Positions 38,815 to 41,005 of a stretch of 41,005 nt of DNA are shown piece by piece. The notes under the pieces were generated by a model, which did not search any database, was not told the DNA's origin, and was given only the letters and a program-made list of their open reading frames with translations. The stretch is taken from positions 1 to 41,005 of the forward strand of contig JAEMSA010000011.1 of NCBI GenBank assembly GCA_016463095.1, read 5' to 3'. Source of the DNA: Candidatus Nanopelagicales bacterium. Its GTDB lineage: Bacteria > Actinomycetota > Actinomycetes > S36-B12 > UBA5976. Within the stretch, counting starts at the first letter, position 1. Every line of letters begins with the position of its first letter. The position numbers and the translations under genes were made by a program.

Positions 38815-39741
38815 CTATCGTCTTGGACTCAATATTTGAGTTTTGCCTCGATAGTTTTGCAAGATACGGTCGTAGGTTTTCTTGGACTCTTTTTCTCTAT
38901 ATTCAATATCAGAATCGTGGTAGCCGTGATGTCTTTTTTGTTCTACCGGCAAAGTATTTCCTAGGGCTACTAATTTATGCCCTTTACTTCTTAATTCTAG
39001 AGACCATTCAAGATCTGCATTTCGATAAAATTTAGCTTTGGAGTTTGCCGGTATTTCTTGGGCTATTTTTGTTTTAATTGCGAATAAATAACCTAACAAA
39101 ATATCTACTTCGCCTTCTCCTTTGTCTTCAACGCTTCGCCATTCATCATCTATTTTGACCAATGACCCTTTCCATCCTGCGGCAACAAACTCATCATCTA
39201 TTTGGTTTATAAGCGGAGTAATTGCATCACCACTAATGATTGAACTTAAATCCATCACCACACTAAATTCAGCTGGGTTTAATTCGATTAATTTATTTAT
39301 TGAATTTGCCCATCCGGCTTGTTCTAAAGTCTGGGAGGTGTGAAGAGCGACTAAATTTTGATTTGTTTTTTCTGTTTCAGCTAAATAGTTTCCAACTAAT
39401 TCTTTATTCCCTAAATCAAGGGCTAGAATTGAAGCATCTTTGGGCATAAATTTAAGCAATGCATTTATGCACTCTTTAGTATCTTCTAGCCAACCATCAA
39501 TTACTAAGCAGACTGTAACTTTCTGATTTAAACGATTAGGTTTGAGTTTTAAACTTGCTAAATTCTCAAAAACTTCAAATGGTGGTTTGATAACTAATTC
39601 ATATCCTCCAGGGTTATCTTTAATCACATAGCCTAAATCTGAAATTTTATCGCGTAACTGATCAGATAACGCAAAATCTTTATTCGCACGAGCTTGAATT
39701 CTTTGCTCAGCTAAGTCAATAACTTCTTTAGGGGCGGTCAT
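38815..39741 (-). CDS. CysRS-tail/glycosyltransferase family 2-like fusion protein
   Basis: A 308-residue protein with two parts. Residues about 3-48 (LAEQRIQARANKDFALSDQLRDKI, then IKDNPGGYEL) closely resemble the C-terminal helical tail of cysteinyl-tRNA synthetase, but no synthetase catalytic domain or zinc site is present. Residues about 74-280 resemble a GT-A glycosyltransferase: the nucleotide-side VTVCLVIDGW and the later NADLEWSLELRSKGHKLV, similar to GT2 'D.DLSLRLR..GYK'. The expected DxD is replaced by VVMDLSS, so activity is uncertain. It lies 3 nt after hadB and 22 nt before murB, so it is cotranscribed with them. No tRNA-synthetase function is claimed. Confidence 0.75.
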   Translation of the reverse strand: MTAPKEVIDLAEQRIQARANKDFALSDQLRDKISDLGYVIKDNPGGYELVIKPPFEVFENLASLKLKPNRLNQKVTVCLVIDGWLEDTKECINALLKFMPKDASILALDLGNKELVGNYLAETEKTNQNLVALHTSQTLEQAGWANSINKLIELNPAEFSVVMDLSSIISGDAITPLINQIDDEFVAAGWKGSLVKIDDEWRSVEDKGEGEVDILLGYLFAIKTKIAQEIPANSKAKFYRNADLEWSLELRSKGHKLVALGNTLPVEQKRHHGYHDSDIEYREKESKKTYDRILQNYRGKTQILSPRR

Positions 39742-39744
39742 AGT

Positions 39745-40173
39745 TTAAGAAAGTTGAACTATTATTAAGGATCTACCTAAAACTTTTGTGCCATTGCAAC
39801 GAGCTTCCACTGCAATCTTTACTAAATTATCTGCCATTTTTTCTTCAATTTTTGCCCCAAATTCTACGTCTGTTCCTTTACCGTCATTTGGCACAACTAC
39901 TGGAGCAGAGAATTTAACTGAAAAACTTTTCACAGCAGTTATATCTTTTACCCAGTTGGTAACCACTCGACTTGCTACACCCATGGTTAGCATTCCGTGG
40001 GCAATAATGTCAGGCAATCCCACAGATTTTGCAAACGATTCATCCAAATGAATTTTGTTGTGATCTCCTGATGCATTTGCATATTTCACTAAATCTTGGC
40101 GTTGATAGTTATGAACAATCTTAGGTAATTCAAATCCAACTTCAACGTCACTGTATTTAATTACCACGGACAT
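39745..40173 (-). CDS. hadB: MaoC-family dehydratase, HadB-like
   Basis: Subunit of a (3R)-hydroxyacyl-ACP dehydratase. The 142 residues have the hydratase motif YANASGDHNKIHLDESFAKSVGLPDIIAHGMLTM with catalytic Asp37 and His42. This is the catalytic, hotdog-fold HadB type; partners are HadA or HadC in the fatty acid/mycolic acid pathway of actinobacteria. The ATG overlaps the hadA stop by one base. In a streamlined actinobacterium it likely serves ordinary fatty acid elongation rather than mycolate synthesis, which is inference. Confidence 0.93.
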   Translation of the reverse strand: MSVVIKYSDVEVGFELPKIVHNYQRQDLVKYANASGDHNKIHLDESFAKSVGLPDIIAHGMLTMGVASRVVTNWVKDITAVKSFSVKFSAPVVVPNDGKGTDVEFGAKIEEKMADNLVKIAVEARCNGTKVLGRSLIIVQLS

Positions 40174-40589
40174 TAGTTGTCCGTTCCGCGAGCAATAAGT
40201 GTTGCCTTTAAGGTTGCTACTTCGTTTCCTGCTGCATCCTTAACATCACTTCTAATAGTGATGAAATCATTGCCAACTTTTGATTTGATGTCTTCAATAG
40301 TGGAGATGAAAGATAATTCATCTCCTGCTTTGACCGGTTTCTTATATTCAAAACTTTGTTCACCATGAACGACTTTGCTGTAATCAAGGCCAAGTTCAGG
40401 ATCAAATAGGGCAGCTTCCATAGCTCCCATTTGAATGGAAATTAAGAAAGTTGGTGAGGCATAACCTTGTTTGACATAATCATTGTTATCACCAATGGCG
40501 TCACTGAATGCATTGATTTTTTCTTGATCAACTTTAAAAGTTTCTAAAGAAGGATAGGACCTGTTTAGAAACGCTAAGTTAAGTGCCAC
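40173..40589 (-). CDS. hadA: MaoC N-terminal-type dehydratase, HadA-like
   Basis: Non-catalytic or substrate-binding partner of HadB (FAS1-like dehydratase, UPF0336 group). The 138 residues begin with a GTG codon as MALNLAFLNRSYPSLETFKVDQEKINAFSDAIGDNN, whose 'yP...ev.rEkI..Fa.AiGD.n' pattern is typical, and include SPTFLISIQM and VVHGEQSFEYKKPVKAGDEL. It follows rpmG by 30 nt and overlaps hadB by 1 nt, the standard rpmG-hadA-hadB-(murB) order of actinobacteria. Confidence 0.94.
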   Translation of the reverse strand: MALNLAFLNRSYPSLETFKVDQEKINAFSDAIGDNNDYVKQGYASPTFLISIQMGAMEAALFDPELGLDYSKVVHGEQSFEYKKPVKAGDELSFISTIEDIKSKVGNDFITIRSDVKDAAGNEVATLKATLIARGTDN

Positions 40590-40619
40590 AGATTATTGAA
40601 AGAAGTTAGCTAAAAGTTC

Positions 40620-40784
40620 TTAGCGTGTTTCTTTATGTTCTGTGTGCTTGTTACAACGTGGACAAAACTTCTTAACTTCCAAACGATCTGGATCGTTACG
40701 ACGGTTTTTCTTTGTTATGTAATTGCGTTCTTTGCAATCAGCACAAGCCATAGTTATTTTTGGACGTACATCACTCTTTGCCAT
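40620..40784 (-). CDS. rpmG: 50S ribosomal protein L33
   Basis: Short 54-residue L33, read on the - strand from ATG at 40782-40784 to TAA at 40620-40622. The sequence [21 protein letters not shown], then [29 protein letters not shown], shows the two CxxC pairs (Cys14/17, Cys41/44) of the zinc-binding type. An AGAGAGGATAGG lies before the ATG. It sits between tRNA-Met and hadA, as in many actinobacteria. Confidence 0.97.
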   Translation of the reverse strand: MAKSDVRPKITMACADCKERNYITKKNRRNDPDRLEVKKFCPRCNKHTEHKETR

Positions 40785-40818
40785 TTACCTATCCTCTCTT
40801 AACACTTTTTTCTACTTG

Positions 40819-40891
40819 TAGCGGAGGCGGGAGTTGAACCCGCGACCCAACGATTATGAGTCGTTTGCTCTGCCACCTGAGCTACTCCGCT
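40819..40891 (-). tRNA. tRNA-Met (anticodon CAT)
   Basis: A 73-nt cloverleaf on the - strand. AGCGGAG pairs with CTCCGCT in the acceptor, and the anticodon loop CTCATAA carries CAT. The T-loop is TTCAACT and the discriminator A. The acceptor pairing at position 1 (A-T) and the D-arm indicate an elongator rather than initiator type. A CAT-anticodon tRNA-Ile2 cannot be excluded from sequence alone. It lies 34 nt before rpmG. Confidence 0.93.
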
Positions 40892-40914
40892 TTGCTCTTG
40901 GATCATTCAACCCG

Positions 40915-40987
40915 AGCCCCAATGCGGAATCGAACCGCAGACCTTCTCCTTACCATGGAGATGCTCTACCATCTGAGCTATTGGGGC
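40915..40987 (-). tRNA. tRNA-Thr (anticodon GGT)
   Basis: A 73-nt cloverleaf on the - strand. GCCCCAA pairs with TTGGGGC, the anticodon stem TCTCC/GGAGA encloses ATGGTAA with anticodon GGT, and the T-loop is TTCGATT. The discriminator is T and CCA is not encoded. It precedes tRNA-Met by 23 nt, the common Thr-Met-rpmG arrangement; the promoter must lie near the end of the window or beyond it. Confidence 0.96.
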
Positions 40988-41005
40988 TGAGCGACTGTCA
41001 AGATA

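Noticed and set aside
38815-39741. Cysteinyl-tRNA synthetase fragment (pseudogene)
   Set aside because: Only the short tail resembles it; the rest is a continuous, different domain in frame with a proper operon position.
1-41005. CRISPR array, insertion sequence or prophage
   Set aside because: No repeat-spacer series, transposase, terminal inverted repeats with transposase or phage genes are seen.

Overview
The window looks like the chromosomal translation/transcription locus of an AT-rich (low-GC) actinobacterium. The proteins are clearly actinobacterial: the RpoB rifampicin-region sequence is mycobacterial-like, HadA/HadB-type dehydratases sit beside rpmG and murB, S14 is the zinc-binding type, and a TIGR03767-type metallophosphoesterase is present. 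Codons are strongly A/T-ending and intergenic gaps are very short. Together this suggests a streamlined aquatic lineage such as the freshwater acI/Nanopelagicales. That placement is inference; no 16S gene is in the window.

Layout, left to right. (1) Positions 1-2584, + strand: the 3' end of a YbhN/UPF0104-type membrane protein, an AlkA-like DNA glycosylase, methionine aminopeptidase (map) and a SOUL haem-binding-like protein. (2) 2581-13994, - strand: adk, secY and an unbroken spc + S10 ribosomal-protein cluster. Transcription order is rpsJ, rplC, rplD, rplW, rplB, rpsS, rplV, rpsC, rplP, rpmC, rpsQ, rplN, rplX, rplE, rpsN, rpsH, rplF, rplR, rpsE, rpmD, rplO, secY, adk. (3) 14099-18330, - strand: the str cluster rpsL, rpsG, fusA, tuf. 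(4) 18507-22905: an accessory island between rpsL and rpoC, holding a lipoprotein, a two-component system, a secreted repeat protein and a type II NADH dehydrogenase. (5) 22950-30307, - strand: rpoB and rpoC. (6) 30498-32598, - strand: a metallophosphoesterase and a DoxX-like membrane protein, between rpoB and rplL. (7) 32771-36442, - strand: tRNA-Trp, secE, nusG, rplK, rplA, the L10 leader, rplJ, rplL. (8) 36589-37782, + strand: a PLP aminotransferase. (9) 37779-40987, - strand: tRNA-Thr, tRNA-Met, rpmG, hadA, hadB, a glycosyltransferase-like protein with a CysRS-like N-terminus, and murB.

Most of the window makes ribosomes, RNA polymerase, elongation factors and the Sec channel, in the usual actinobacterial order. 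The cluster is expressed leftward with adjacent or 1-4 nt overlapping genes, which implies translational coupling. Clear regulatory structures are an L10-type leader with attenuator before rplJ, terminators after rplL and the DoxX gene, and a bidirectional terminator between ndh and rpoC. Hairpins also lie in the rpoB leader and in the tuf-rpsJ and fusA-tuf gaps. I see no CRISPR array, insertion sequence, prophage or obvious recent transfer.

The least ordinary items are the CysRS-tail/glycosyltransferase-like fusion, the secreted protein built from a duplicated unit beside a two-component system, the acidic NusG and basic L22 extensions, the spc operon ending after adk with map on the facing strand, and convergent genes that share a TTAA at their stops. 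I did not find a convincing new multi-gene defence or metabolic system.
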